Both the position numbers and the translations under genes were made by a program. From Sipunculus nudus (lineage: Eukaryota; Annelida; Sipuncula; Golfingiida; Sipunculidae): DNA of 64,000 nucleotides. The DNA lies in the NCBI GenBank assembly GCA_026874595.1, contig CM049311.1, forward strand, positions 70,660,453 through 70,724,452, in the 5' to 3' direction. Under the pieces are notes generated by a model, which saw only the letters and a program-made list of their open reading frames with translations, was not told the origin of the DNA and made no database searches. Positions 48,476 through 60,984 of the stretch are shown here, in pieces (within the stretch, counting starts at the first letter, position 1; every line of letters starts with the position of its first letter).

Positions 48476-51400
48476 GACAAAAACACCATTGTTTAATTAA
48501 ACCTATCGTTTAAACATAATTACACTCTGGCATTTGTACAAACTGATCTCAGAGGTGAAGTTCAGCAACTTCTGGTGATGCTAAATTTACATCATGAACA
48601 CTCTTATTTTTCAATTAATTCTTGTCTCACCTTGTTAAGTGATCTAGCAGAGGTGTTCAAATCTTTAGTGCTGGGGAATAACCTGGCAGTACAGCAAGAT
48701 TAAAAACTAAATAGAAAACATCATTATCTGTGAAGGTGACCAACAAACTCATATGAGAGCTTTGTATCATGAAATCGCATCAATCCAGTAAAATGCACCA
48801 ATTTTACTTGTATATAACAAATTTAATCATGTGTACATACAAAAGGGAGACCTCAACATCCTCAAGACTACTCATGAGATTAAAGAATTTGATTTTGATA
48901 GATCTGCTGATCAGAATCTGAATGTGTAAACTTTCAACAGCTTTTGTCAGTTTCTGATACAACAGAGAGTGTCTGAGAGTAAAGACCTGGTACTGCAAAA
49001 CACACAGTTGAACATTATTGCATTATGGGTAGTAAAATGGCTGCTACTAAGGAATATCAATATTATCCTCCAAGAACAGATGTCTGACAAATCTAATTTA
49101 TTGGGTATTCACAGGTCAGCAGATTTCACCTTCCTTTGAACCTTTTCTTTTAAGTTTGTTCAGAATTCTTCCTTTGTTCTAAAAAAATGATAATAAGAAA
49201 TATGAAACTATATATACCTTGAAACTTCCAGAAGAGCAAACAAAACAAACTAGAGTTTCAAGATCCATTGTAAAGAAATTAAGGACTCCGTTTCAAGCAA
49301 TTTTTTAAAGTAAGAGTTGAGCTAGTATTTTTCTCCCATGATCCTAGGTCAATCAATATTCTGTATAAAAATTATTTTTATTATTTTGCCTTTCAGTAAT
49401 GAACATTCTATGAAAATCTTTTGATCAAAAGGATCAATTATCTTATTTGTGCCCATAGGCATGCTGAAAGAATGCTTCATTAAATCCGTAAATTAAATAG
49501 ACCCAACATTTAAACACACATAAAACATGTCCAGTGGTCCTTTTGATATCAGAAGGCAGGGAGCTAATTTAATAACCTCAAAGAGTTTCTTCTTTCCATG
49601 GCAGAAATTGAAATTTATATTCATATAATTTAACATAAAAAAATTGTTACTCAGTTGATTTAATTTTGCTAATAATACGAATACAAAATGAAGATGTAGG
49701 GTCAATTTTGGCTGTTTAGACATGTGTCTCTGTTTTTTTAACAGCTACTGATGGTAACAACTTGTGGAAGAGTATGGTCTTTTAACTGAATATTTAAAAC
49801 CAGTGTTGGCAGAAGTATAATATGATTTCTCAGAGCAGTTTTGTCCAAGTGTTCATATTATTTTAAACAAACCCATCTTGAAATTCACAAATTTATTGTG
49901 ATTAGAAAGCTGGAAATTGTGTTAAAATTAGCTGAAAGCAGGTATTCAATAAACACAAGCTCAAGCTACAAAGCAAACCGAATACCCCAGTGGGCCCATC
50001 CTCATTAGCACCTGACGTTATCCTAAAATCCATTGTAGTATCCAATTTTAATGAGGAATTTTCAAAATATTTTTGATATTTGGCATTCCCAAGCAGGCAA
50101 GCCAGATATACAGGTCCAACAAGAAGCTTTCTTTCATGCCAATAATGTCCAATGTGTGCCCTCTCATTCCACCAATCTTTGTCTCTGTTTCATTCTCAGC
50201 CAGAGTTTCTCCTTCTTTTAGATGTTTACAATTGAATATGTGTGCCGGTGGAGTTTAACATTATCAATTTCATAATTACATTATAGGTCTCTGACAGAAA
50301 AGAACATTTTTTATCTGGCTGGGTGTAGGGTGGTATAATTGCAGTTTATGTGACCTGGGTGTAGGGCTGTATCATTGCAGTTTATGTGACATACGGTTAA
50401 CTAATTGGAATAGTTTAGAGCAGGCACTGGTTTATATGGACAAGTGGCAATTTTCCCATGTGTTCCTAATGCCCACATATAACTGTGTATCAGCAGTCTC
50501 AGGCACAATACATGTATTAATAGCATACTTTAGAATGTCTGCAGCTCAGAACAACATTACCAGGGTATAATCCCCAGTGATTTTATCACACAGTTTCAAA
50601 ATTAGGAAGGCGGGACATTCCCTTATGGATCAAAGTCTTGCAATCTCAAAGGCAATTAGCAGAAGAGTTGGCTGAAGCAATCTGAGAGGTGCTGCTGCTG
50701 TCCCTCGTGCTGCTGGAAAAACCTCAGGCTCCTCTGGACTTGGTGTTCGTAAATTATCAAATAGAGAAGCATTATCTTAAGGGTCTTTGTCTTACCTTTG
50801 ATGAGGATCTGTGCCTCTCCTTCCCCTGAGATGTTGTAAATGTCATGATGACTGTACTGTTCTTTTGTTCATATTTCTGCCTCTGTCAAAGCCTTGGCAT
50901 TGTATTAGACAAAGTCTCCAATTTCCTGGCCCTTGTAAGCAAGGACTTCTGCATTTTTGGGGGCTTATTTATGGTATTTCTTCATAGATACAAACACATT
51001 CAAACCAGAATGGAATCAGTAGAAAACATACCTCAACCACTGCTTATGATGAATAATGTGTTAACATTCAAAACTGTTATCAGGAATCACTGTTTCATGA
51101 AAAATTATCATATCAATTTCTTAATGGCAAGCCACAGGTTATACTCAAGGGATACAAATACATACATGTGCCAAGTTCACAATATATGGAACCAAGGTTA
51201 AACCCCAAACCAGATGACCCAGATAAAATTTAAATCTAGAAGGCAGTTGAGATAAAAAAAAAATATGGTGCTGTGGTATTGAATTTTTTTGTTCCTTCAC
51301 AAGGTGTGAAATGAACTCTTACTTTACCATGCCTGATATTCACAAATTTAATCATTATTTTGTTAAGCGGACATGTTAAATTTGCTAAAAATGACTATTC

Positions 51401-52439
51401 AGTTAAAATAGTTTCCCACATATAATAAACATGACAATAGGAAAAACAGTCCACCATCACACATGTATCAAATTTAGCCTTCCAGGTACACTGGAAACAT
51501 TACAATTTTCACTATGTTTTTAACTGAGTGTTATCTATTAGTGGTTGGAATCACTGTTGTTTAATTTTGCTGGAGGACAGTCAAATAAAGCAATCAATGA
51601 TCAACTATGAATCATTTGTATCATGTATCTGTTCTTATTCATTCTTTTTTTTCAACATCTAGAGGACAGTCATCATTATGACAAGTAACACTGACACACT
51701 TATGCAAAATCTGCAATCACACAGCCCATACTCATAAGCAGGCTTCAGTAATAATCAACACTGTACCCACAACAAGTGTTGATTAATCATAATCTTGTTT
51801 TGAGAACTGCATGTGACCATACTCATCAAGTTTTGTAAATATTTGTGTCTGACCTCATGAAGTTTCTGGAAGACTTCAGAGATTCCCCATGAATAGGATA
51901 TATTAATTTCCAGGTAATTATATAATTGTTTATAATCAATATGCAATCAACGGACAATCGCCGATATAATCCATTAAGCCTCACAACACTTGTATCTATT
52001 TCAAACATGCAGAAATGATAATTAAGGTTTTGCCAGGTCATCTTGGGACGGGCAGATTTACCTATAACATCCTTGGTTTGTTAACTGCTTCTCATCTAGT
52101 GTGGAGCTGCATTGCTCAAATGATCTTCAGGTATGTCTGAGATCTCACCCTGAACCAGCTCCTGCAGGTTTTGACATATTGTTTAAGCAGATACAGACGC
52201 TGTCTCATCAGTCTTTTTTAATATTTAAATAGGTGCATATATATTTATATAGATCAATGGCCAGTAGGTAGCACCATTTGTTCAATGAGGATGAAGGGGC
52301 CCATGTAATAAGAAAGATATGTAATTATTAAGATTCCTTTATTTCAGGTCCTACGTAAAAAGAGTTGGGGGGTTAACAGTCTGATATCATCAACAATGTC
52401 TGTGTCATCTGATTTAACAATTTGCCTTCCTTTTCTTTC
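48476..52439. other. AT-rich DNA; ambiguous GC-richer block at 50640-50890
   Basis: At 50640-50890 both strands are open. On the minus strand a segment (50882-50796) ends in a canonical donor, TCATCAAAG/GTAAGA, and reads as a Lys/Ser-rich peptide. A second minus-strand frame, 50774-50640, reads PEEPEVFPAARGTAAAPLR. The two are only about 20 bases apart and out of frame, too close for an intron. The plus strand is open too. It may be a decayed or spliced exon, but the sequence does not decide. The remainder is featureless. Confidence 0.25.
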
Positions 52440-52715
52440 AGGCCTATTCATTCTTGTAGCTTTTCTTAGCTCCCTGGGGAGCAAACAACCCAAGCTGCCT
52501 TAATAGGCACTACAAGTTTATATGTTCTACAGTAGCCTGCCCCCCATGACCAGCAACCATTTACTCCTGGGTCAAGAGAGCACACCGTTTGTGGTAAAGA
52601 CCTGGGCCAGAAGTCTCAGCACAGAAGGTCGTTAGAGTGGGACACAAATCCACAACCTTAAATGTTCACGAGTCCAGCGCCCTTACCATTATGCCATTGT
52701 GCACCATGCTGTATG
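52440..52715 (-). mobile_element. tRNA-derived SINE, family A, copy 1
   Basis: Read on the minus strand from 52715, it begins GTGCACAATGGCATAATGGT, then AAGGGCGCTGGACT (A-box region) and GGTTGTGGATTTGTGTCCC (B-box region). The body is GTCTTTACCACAAACGGTG, TGACCCAGGAGTAAATGG, GGTCATGG and GGCAGGCT. The same order occurs on the plus strand at 63020-63210, so the two are copies of one SINE family in opposite orientations. Confidence 0.75.
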
Positions 52716-53519
52716 TGAGAGGCAAGGAATAATTCATCATGGCAGTGAAGATATGACAGTGAATCTTTGAGCTTCTATTATTCTGCCTCGGAGGCTACAG
52801 CAGTGATTGAACTGGGGACCTTCAGCTGTGTGGTGTAGCACTGAGCTTAACTATTAGGTAACATATGTCCTATAGTAATTATCATAAATATAATAATGCA
52901 AGCCTACAACGTAAGACCACCCACAGAGATGTCAACTTAAAACAGCATGTGGCAACTACAGCATCATCTGCCTGTGCCGAGAACATGGAAACACAGGTCA
53001 TCATGAATGCACCCCAATGACGGGTTTGATGAGGCATGCTGCATGGTCTGGGCTGCCGAAGCAGCCATGTCTAGTCTTTTAGATTATGGAAGCAGCATGC
53101 CTTGGCAGATATTACCTTTGGTATACAAGACTTCCAGACACGTCACTCCAATCACAAATAATTCAGGAGTGGCATGTCTGGCTTAATTGATAGAACAAGC
53201 AAAATAATAACAACTTCACATTAATAAGGTTGTTTTTATGACCTTTACAGACAAATACTTGCTATTCTGGTAGAAACTGGTCAGTATCATGACAGCAAGC
53301 TGTCTGAATTTTAATTCCTATTATGCATTCTCTGGTATATCTTTCTCAGCATCTTTTTAATCTGACGATGAAGGATGAGATTTATTAGATAAATCATTTA
53401 TAATTTTTTAATTTATTAGCATATCTGTGATTAATGATAAATCAGTTGTAAACAAGGAGAAAATGTTTGTATATAAAATATTGGTGATTAAGATTTATAT
53501 TGATTATTGGTTTCTTTTC
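52716..53519. other. Unique DNA, GC-richer at 52900-53170
   Basis: A roughly 38-codon plus-strand frame at about 52900-53010 has no family match. Otherwise nothing was seen. Confidence 0.35.
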
Positions 53520-54085
53520 TTCAAAATCAATTTTACTGGTCATGATTGATGCAGTATTTCTGTGAATCTGGAATAAATGATTTTGCACCAAAGTGAAAAG
53601 ACCTGGATTTAAATTATACAATTTGCAATAAGCAACATTCAAAGTCCTACGGAGACAGCAGTCTGAAAATTACTCTATTCAATTTTAAGTTCTTATATAT
53701 TGCTTGCTTGAAGAAATCCTTGAACATGATTTAATGGCTAAAGTGTCCTTATTTACCAACTTAGTGGGAGAGATCATTTTGGATTACATAAAGTCATTAA
53801 ACAAAATAGGCTCTACCTGAAGTTTATAATGACACATTTCAGTCATATGATATATATGTCTGGTAAAATTGCCAATGATTGATGTAGCAGGTCCTGAGAG
53901 ATAAGATCAAAGATTTCGTCCTATGTATGCAAACATGTGAAATCCAAAAATTCATGATAAGAAAAATTCAAATTCCTGTGGAAACAGTAGTTTAAAAAAA
54001 ATTCCATTCAATATATAGTATTCATTTATTTCCCATAGCTCTAAGGAATCCTTTTATATGATTTGAATGCCAAGGTATTCTAAAT
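53520..54085 (+). repeat. Diverged tandem duplication, about 330 bp
   Basis: The blocks at about 53630-53760 and 53965-54085 share the order CATTCAAA.TCCT..GGA.ACAG, TTCAATTTTAAGTTCTTATA (or CAATATATAGTATTCATTTA), AAGGAATCCTT and ATGATTT(A/G)AATG. CATGATTGATGCAGTA and CAATGATTGATGTAGCAGG precede each at similar distances. Confidence 0.5.
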
Positions 54086-55000
54086 CACTGCATGACTTAT
54101 CTGAGGAAAAGTGGAAATTAAAGATTTTTTAAGATCAGAGAAAGTAGTTAAATGTAGCTATGAAGGTTATACTGAAATGCTAGTTCATTATATTGGCAAC
54201 GGTATTAGACATATTTGGTAAAAGAAGAGGGCAGGATGGACAGTCACAACTCTACCATCCCTCCAACTTACAGCAGAGGACTAAACAACAAAGTCATTGA
54301 AAGAAATATAAGATCATTTAAGCACACCTAGCTTGTTATACCATGTGTTTTGACTATTTCAGTTAACATGTAGACACAAGTTCCAATCTAACAGCAGCAT
54401 GTTTCAGCCATTATTTGCAATATCCCTCAAGATTTTCATGTTTCAGGAGATTTCAATATTCCACTGAGGGAGTAATTTCATCCCTTATCATCCTGAATAC
54501 TTGGCAGTGGCAGTGTTTTTAAAATATATATATATATATATTTTTTATATACATGAAATACCATTGGCATGCAAATAAGTTCAAACCAAGGTTGGCTGGC
54601 CTGGGGTGGCACCTGAGACACATTGCTGCTGGAACAGTGCACTCCATGAGGCTATCCATAACTGAAGTTTAGTTCAAATATGCATTTAATGCTGAACTGT
54701 GTCAATAAACACCTCAAAAAAGGTAGAAAAATACTGTGACTGTGACTGCTAGTATTTGACGGTCAAGTGATGATAAATGGCGAAAAGATGTAATGGAAAA
54801 AGGAAACAAATTTGCTGTATGGAGCACTGATTGAAGTGATAGACAAATATTACCAATCCTGACTTCAACCAATCACATTCAAAAATGCCACGACTGCATT
54901 TAACAGTCTGTCCATAACATGATGATGGCTTAATTCCAATACACAAGTCATAATACAGGAGACTAAATCTGATTACCAACTGCTAATGCACAGTTTGTAG
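54086..55000. other. AT-rich DNA with short TA tract
   Basis: A (TA)n tract lies at 54522-54548. No gene was seen. Confidence 0.45.
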
Positions 55001-55237
55001 CAGGTAGACAGGACTGCTTTATCCACCAGCCTATCCTGCTCCATGAATCATGACTGGCTGGCCAATAATGACCTAATGGCTCTGACGGTGGCTCTGCTGG
55101 TTGGCCAGGAAATGAAGTTAGCATGGGCTACAAACCTGCTAGCTGGTAAACTGAATAACCGGACTTGCCTGGAATGGAGTCACGAAGGATATCGTATGGA
55201 GATATGCTACTCCAAAAACTACCTTCCCAACATGTGA
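55001..55237 (+). other. Exon-like open segment, unrecognised
   Basis: About half G+C in an AT-rich setting. After a CAGTTTGTAG acceptor-like sequence the frame is open for 78 codons to TGA. It includes DWLANNDLMALTVALLVG, NNRTCLEWSHEGYRMEICY and a C-terminal NYLPNM. I recognise no domain. It could be a terminal exon, a decayed transposon fragment, or chance. Confidence 0.25.
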
Positions 55238-55800
55238 TCACTTGTTAGGAACATGTGAGGAGAGAATTCTAGAACTGTATGTTTAATGATGACACACATT
55301 TTAAGAAATAAAATCTTTCACAAGCTAGGTCACAATTTTACTGACTGAAATAGGATATGGTTAGCATGTGTATGTTCAATGTAAAAACAAAGGCTTGTTC
55401 TGGGACTTTGATGAATTTTGATTTTGAAGTTTGACAATTGAGACAAGTAGTCTTAGCCATCCCAACAATCTCTTACTGGAAGAGGATTGTTTTGGGCAGA
55501 CATTCATTGCTGAAGGGTTTCCTATGCTTGTATGCCAGGTTTTGAAACATTATGGCATATAAAGACACTGTATCATATTTTATTTACACATGTATGATTG
55601 GAGAATAAAGTTACAAAACTTCTGGAAGGTCCACAAAAGATGATGTTTCCTGAGGTGTATGTAATATATGACAACCAAATATGAGCAGAAAACCAAACAT
55701 TAATCAAAGAGCATATGTCATATTCATAGCAGACAGATGAAATAATTAAACCACTTTTTTCTGGAGCAGGTGTTGGCTGAGATTTTGTGACTGTCACCAC

Positions 55801-55996
55801 CTGAGTTCTAATGTCTAAGTAAGAAGTTAGAAATCGAGCAAAGCCTACATGGAAACTCAAACCTCTGAGCAGCTTTCCTTTAGTAGACAAAACTGTGATC
55901 AGTTCATGCAAGATTGCTGCAAAACATAGTTCTAAATTCAAAAATAAAAGCTGGGGGGCATCACCAGATTGATGCGTGGTCATCAAGACTTTCCTG
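55801..55996 (-). other. Exon-like open segment, unrecognised
   Basis: On the minus strand an acceptor-like TTTGAGCAG precedes 65 open codons that end at a donor-like CTCAG/GTGGTG. The peptide looks like folded-protein sequence: a Leu/Phe-rich helix LLFLNLELCFAAILHELITV, then KGKLLRGLSFHVGFARFL. The frame stays open for another 75 codons past the donor, where it becomes AT-driven. I cannot name a family. Among the non-receptor segments this is the one I would most like tested. Confidence 0.3.
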
Positions 55997-56054
55997 CTGC
56001 TCAAATTAATATTCTTATAAATTAAAAGAAAAATCAAATATGTATTCAAAACTT

Positions 56055-56170
56055 AGTTGGACTCCAGTTTGGGATCAATAATTGTATCAAAGAATTCTTA
56101 ATTCCCTGAAGAAGTTGGACACCAGTTTGGGATCAATAATTGTATCAAAGAATTCTTAATTCCCTGAAGA
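56055..56170 (+). repeat. Recent 58-bp tandem duplication
   Basis: AGTTGGAC(T/A)CCAGTTTGGG and the following 40 bases occur twice in direct succession, at 56055 and 56113, with one difference seen. The near-identity implies a recent slippage or local duplication. Confidence 0.95.
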
Positions 56171-57634
56171 AGTGTATCTGCAGATATTACCTGCGTAACA
56201 ATCATCCTGGGAATATTAGAGGCACTTGCTGGATTCAAACAAAAGACTCTCGGCTCAAAAGTCCAACATCCTACTATGTGACAGCTAGTCTCTGATAAAT
56301 GTCTTTAAGGCCAGCTATTCACCTATATTAAGTGTCAAATTAATGGGATTTCTGGCTTACTCTTGCATTGTACATATAAAAGTAGTGTAGTTACTACCTG
56401 TTAGGAAAAGATTTTACAACACCTCTGTGATGGATGTATAAGCTTGTTTATTTACAAGCTGTTGGTAAACATGCTACCTGTGCCAATGTTGACAAACAGA
56501 AATACAGTGTTACCTAAAGTGGTTGGTTGCAAATATGGAGGAATTGAAAGGTTACTATAGTTGAAAAATAGCACTTGAAAAACCCTAGCTCAACTTACTT
56601 GCTGTCAGATGTCCTAGTTTAACTGTTTTTTATGTGTTTGGATTATTTTGGCGGGTACCCCACATGTTATAAACATGTGGATATAATCATAACTAACAAG
56701 CTGTGTGCCATGGGATCCACATTTTCTGGCCTATCTTTATTAAAGGTTCACTGGATTATCAGTTAACAGATGTCAGATATGAAGATAGATAGATCCCTTT
56801 AAGGATAGGTCCATGGCTTGTTGCTGGTTTTTTTTACTGAATGGGGATAAAGTAAGACATATGATAAGAATGGTATGTTATTATTAGCCTTATGGATTTC
56901 AGGTTTCCTGTTCACCGGCGCTGGGCAAGAAAATACCATTAGTCATACCCTGTCATGATTCTAAAAGGTTCTGTCATGTTTTCACCATTTTTCCTTTGAA
57001 CCACTGGGGGGGGGGGGGGGGGTTTCATCATGGACCATTAGACTAGTATTCTTTGAGTCATCATTCCTTTTGGTAACCTTGCCAGAGCTTGGAGAAAGGT
57101 ATCAAGTAAAGTCTGGGTCTATCATTACCTGCTTCCATTGGGTAGTCCCTTTATCAATCCCTCTGTTCTGTTATTGGTAGCATTAACAGGAAAGTTCTAT
57201 GACACTAAGCGGGATAACTAGGAAAAAGGGAATTTCAACTTTCTGAGCCCCTGAGCTTCTACAATAATAACAACAGCGGTCACAGATGGCTTGTAAAGTG
57301 GACAGAAAATCTACACCACAATGAGGCTGACAAGAGTTGAATCACACTGCAAGCAGTCTGTTGGAAATACATATTTAACCTTTTTTCAAATTTCTTTAAG
57401 AAGAACCTTCAGCCTTACAGGAGTTTTTGCACTCTTTACAGTGCTCTCTACTTTCATTTGTATTTGATGTGCATTTTAAATTTGGTTTATTAAAGCATCC
57501 TGACAGTCACTTTAAGCCAATGAATGTACAAGACCGTATAACACCACACATATGTGAGAGGGAAAAATAAAACTAATGATTAGGTCTGGTATAATTAATT
57601 ACTGGTATATCAATACATTGATCAATGGAGGTGG

Positions 57635-57698
<64 letters not shown>

Positions 57699-59439
57699 GT
57701 GACATCTTAGGAACAAAAATCCTATAACATAGGTATACATATGTCATAACCAGGTAGAATTCACAAAAAGTGCAATCATTTAAGTTTATTTTTCAGTAAA
57801 TTTGTTTTATTAGTGCACTTCTTGAGAAACACTGCCCTTAAATTAAGAGACTGAAAGAATAAGTAAAGGTATTTTAAGGCCAATTAAATATATCTTAATT
57901 GCTATTCTCTTAACCTCACTGTCAATTTTTGCCACAGATTTATTACCTACTATGGAACTGACAATGTGATCCTATCTTTATTTATGCTCTGCTGTGGATA
58001 TGTCATTGTCATACAAAAATATTTTAATTATTTTAGTATTAAAAAAAATTTCTTTCATGCAAATATCAAAATTGTATTACTAAATTGTCAGTATATGGCA
58101 ACAATTATCAGGGTTAATCAACAAAGGGAACATTTTATGAGCAATGGCAAATCTTACAAAACCTGGTACTGTCCAGAAAGAAAGGATGTGTTGTGATATT
58201 TATCAAAAAGGGTTTTAAGTGCAGAGACGAAATATTACACATGACCTTGTACATCAAAGCAGGTGCATTTTGCATAAGTATATAATTAAATAAGTAAACT
58301 ACAGTAAGAGGCCTATACATGTCAAATATAGATGTATTAAAAATAAATGTACTTTGTACCTCAAGAGTAAAAAGTCCTGGCATGGGACACTGAGAAGAAA
58401 ATTGAAATATCCTCAATAAATAAATAATATCAATACTTACCCCAAAACACATGATATTATGTCTACAAGTACTGTCTGATTTCTTTTTGTGTACCAGACT
58501 ATCCTCCTACAGCATGACAAATCACAGTCATTTGTCTAGGAGTTGGCTTTTTATTGGTAAAGAAAAACTTACCTCTGTGTGTAGGTTACTTTCATGTCCA
58601 TGACTGGGTCAGTTATAGCTCCTTTGGATATAAAACCTGATACCAATATTTTGGCAAACCAATCACCATAAAAAGTCTGACTCCACTGGTTAAGTTAACA
58701 TCACATGGGTAGACTGCACAGTTTTTACCTTTTTCCTCTCATTCTGAGATCACTGTTATTGTTATCTACATTTTATATCTGTAACATGAACAATAGAAAA
58801 ATAGAAAAAGGGAGGTACCATTGATTCTGTAATTTCTGTCCTCATTTCAATCTTCTCTTCCTTGTTTTAATGCCTTTAAATTCTGAAGAAACATGCAAAA
58901 GATATTCTTGAAGAAGTTTAGGATTGCTTCACCTAGCTAACTTAGTATCAATCCATGAATTATAATCTTTTCTATTTTGGAGCATCCATCAGTATAACAG
59001 AATAATGATTTTTAATATTAGTTAATATTTAATAATGATTTAGCACTGACTAGATCAAGTAAATAAACTTAACTGTCAATATTGTAAAATAAGTTAATAA
59101 TAATTATATATCTCAGAAAAAAGTATTTATGTTACAAAATGTGGACACAAGTGACAGGTGTTATGTTTCAGATGCTGCTTGGATATTGGTCACCATAGTA
59201 GTTACCAAAATATCATAATATACATCAACTTTAAGACCCCATGCAGCCCAGTAACTTCATTTAAGGACACCTAGCAAGTCCTTACGTATATAACTTATAT
59301 ATTTAAATCAAATATTTCACTTTCTATCACGGAAGTGACCATGCCATTGTTTAACTGGTTTGCCTACAAAAGAAATAAGAGCATTTAATAAAAATCAGGA
59401 AAAAACTAGGGACCCATGGGTCTCGATGCTCAGCTGCAT
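56171..59439. other. AT-rich DNA with poly-G and (TA)n runs
   Basis: A poly-G run of about 17 lies at 57006-57022. A perfect (TA)n microsatellite of about 62 bp lies at 57634-57695. Otherwise nothing is recognisable; short frames at 57966-58452 are AT-driven. Confidence 0.5.
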
Positions 59440-60910
59440 TTGTCTATAAGGATATATGTTTATGAGGTTTTCCAAATGTTGGTCCTGTGATCAGTTTGAA
59501 GCCAACCTGTCTACCCAAACTGGAGTTATCATCCATAAACTAATTTGTGAATGGATAGGCCCTGTGACCTTAACCTTTGACCCGAAAATCAAAAGGACCT
59601 TCCTATTGGCAGGTGCACCACATATTAATGATGGAAGGATTGAGATGAAAAGTTTGGCTTAAATTGCATTCACAATCTTTCTAAAGTAGTGGGTCCTGTG
59701 ACCTTGACCTTTGATCTCATGACCCCAGAATCAAAAGTTCTTACTTTAGTGGTGGGCCATATATAAGTCAAGTTTGAGACTAATATTTCAAACCAAACTG
59801 GTGTTATCATCTGGAAACTAATATGTGGATTTATGGCCTCCATGACCTTGACCTCGTGACCCCAAAATCAATAAGTTACTTTCAGTATTGGCAGGTGTGC
59901 AACATCTGGAAGATAGAATGATTGGGACAAAGTTTGGCTAAAAATACATCAACAATCTTTTTAAAGAAGTGGGTCCTGTGACCTTGACCGTTGGCCTTAT
60001 GACAAAAAAAAAAAAAGTGTTCTTACATTATTGGTGGGTCATATATACGTCAAAACTGAAACCAATATGTCTATCCAAACTGGAGTCATCATTCAGAAAC
60101 AAATATATGGACAGATGGGCCCCTGTGCCTATGACCTTTGACCTTGTGACCCCCACATCAATCAGTTTCTTCCCCTATGGGCAGCTCAGCTATATGTGCA
60201 AGATGGAAGGTTTTGGATGAAAATTTGGCTTAAAATGCATCCACAATCTTTCTAAATAAGTGGGTACTGTGACATGACCTTTGACCTCATGACCCCAAAA
60301 TTGAACAGAATCTTCTCCTATTGGCAGGTTAGCAATATCTGGAAGATGGAAGGTTAGGGATGAAAAGTTTGGCTTAAAATGCATATGCATTCTTTTAAAG
60401 AAATAAGTCCTGTGACCATGACCTTTGAACCCCAAAATCCACACGGTTCTTACTTTAGTGGTGAGTCATATATAAGTTAAGTTTGAAACCAATATGTCAA
60501 ACTAAACTGGAGTTATCATCTGGAAACTAATCTGTGAACAGATGGCCCCTGTGACCTTGACCTTTGACCATGTGACCCAAAATTCATTTATGCTTTCCTC
60601 ATACTGGCAAGTCAGCTAAATGTGCAAAATGGAAAGTTTTGGATGAAAAGCTTGCAGCCATAATCTTTTTACAAAAGTGAGTATTGTCACCTTGACCTTT
60701 GACCTCATGAACCCAAAATCATATAGGTTCTTGCTTTAGTGGTGGGCCATATGTAAGTCAAGTTTGAAATCCATGTGTCAATACAACCTGGAGTTATCAT
60801 CTGGAAACAAATTTGTGTGGATTGACGGTTGGACAAACAGCCAAACAGACAGACAGACAGGGTGATATTTATATGGGATCCACTTGTGATCAGGTTTTGG
60901 GACACTAGAT
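59440..60910 (+). mobile_element. Internally repeated element rich in TGACCTTTGACC
   Basis: Units of about 280 bp, with one interval of about 420, are marked by GTTATCATC(T/C)(G/A)(G/T)AAACTAAT at 59526, 59804, 60084, 60504 and 60795. Each has CCTGTGACCTTGACCTTTGA(C/T)C, GACCCCAAAATCA, CTTACTTTAGTGGTGGGCCA and AAGTTTGG(C/A)TTAAA. Right end near 60829-60910: GACGGTTGGACAAACAGCCA followed by AACAGACAGACAGACAGG. It is the same general design as 40545-41345, with different unit length. Non-coding. Confidence 0.8.
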
Positions 60911-60984
60911 GTAATTACAGCTGAGAAACTGACATGATTGTATTCATTTTATAGTAAAAAAATTAAAAAATATTCTTTAAAATA

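Noticed and set aside
55997-56049. Extension of the 55.8-kb minus-strand frame to a 158-residue protein
   Set aside because: The outer parts are AT-driven and lie beyond plausible splice sites; only the central 65 codons look protein-like.
59456-60905. Frames of 66-84 codons on both strands
   Set aside because: They lie in a TGACC-rich internally repeated element, with repeat-derived text and no domain.
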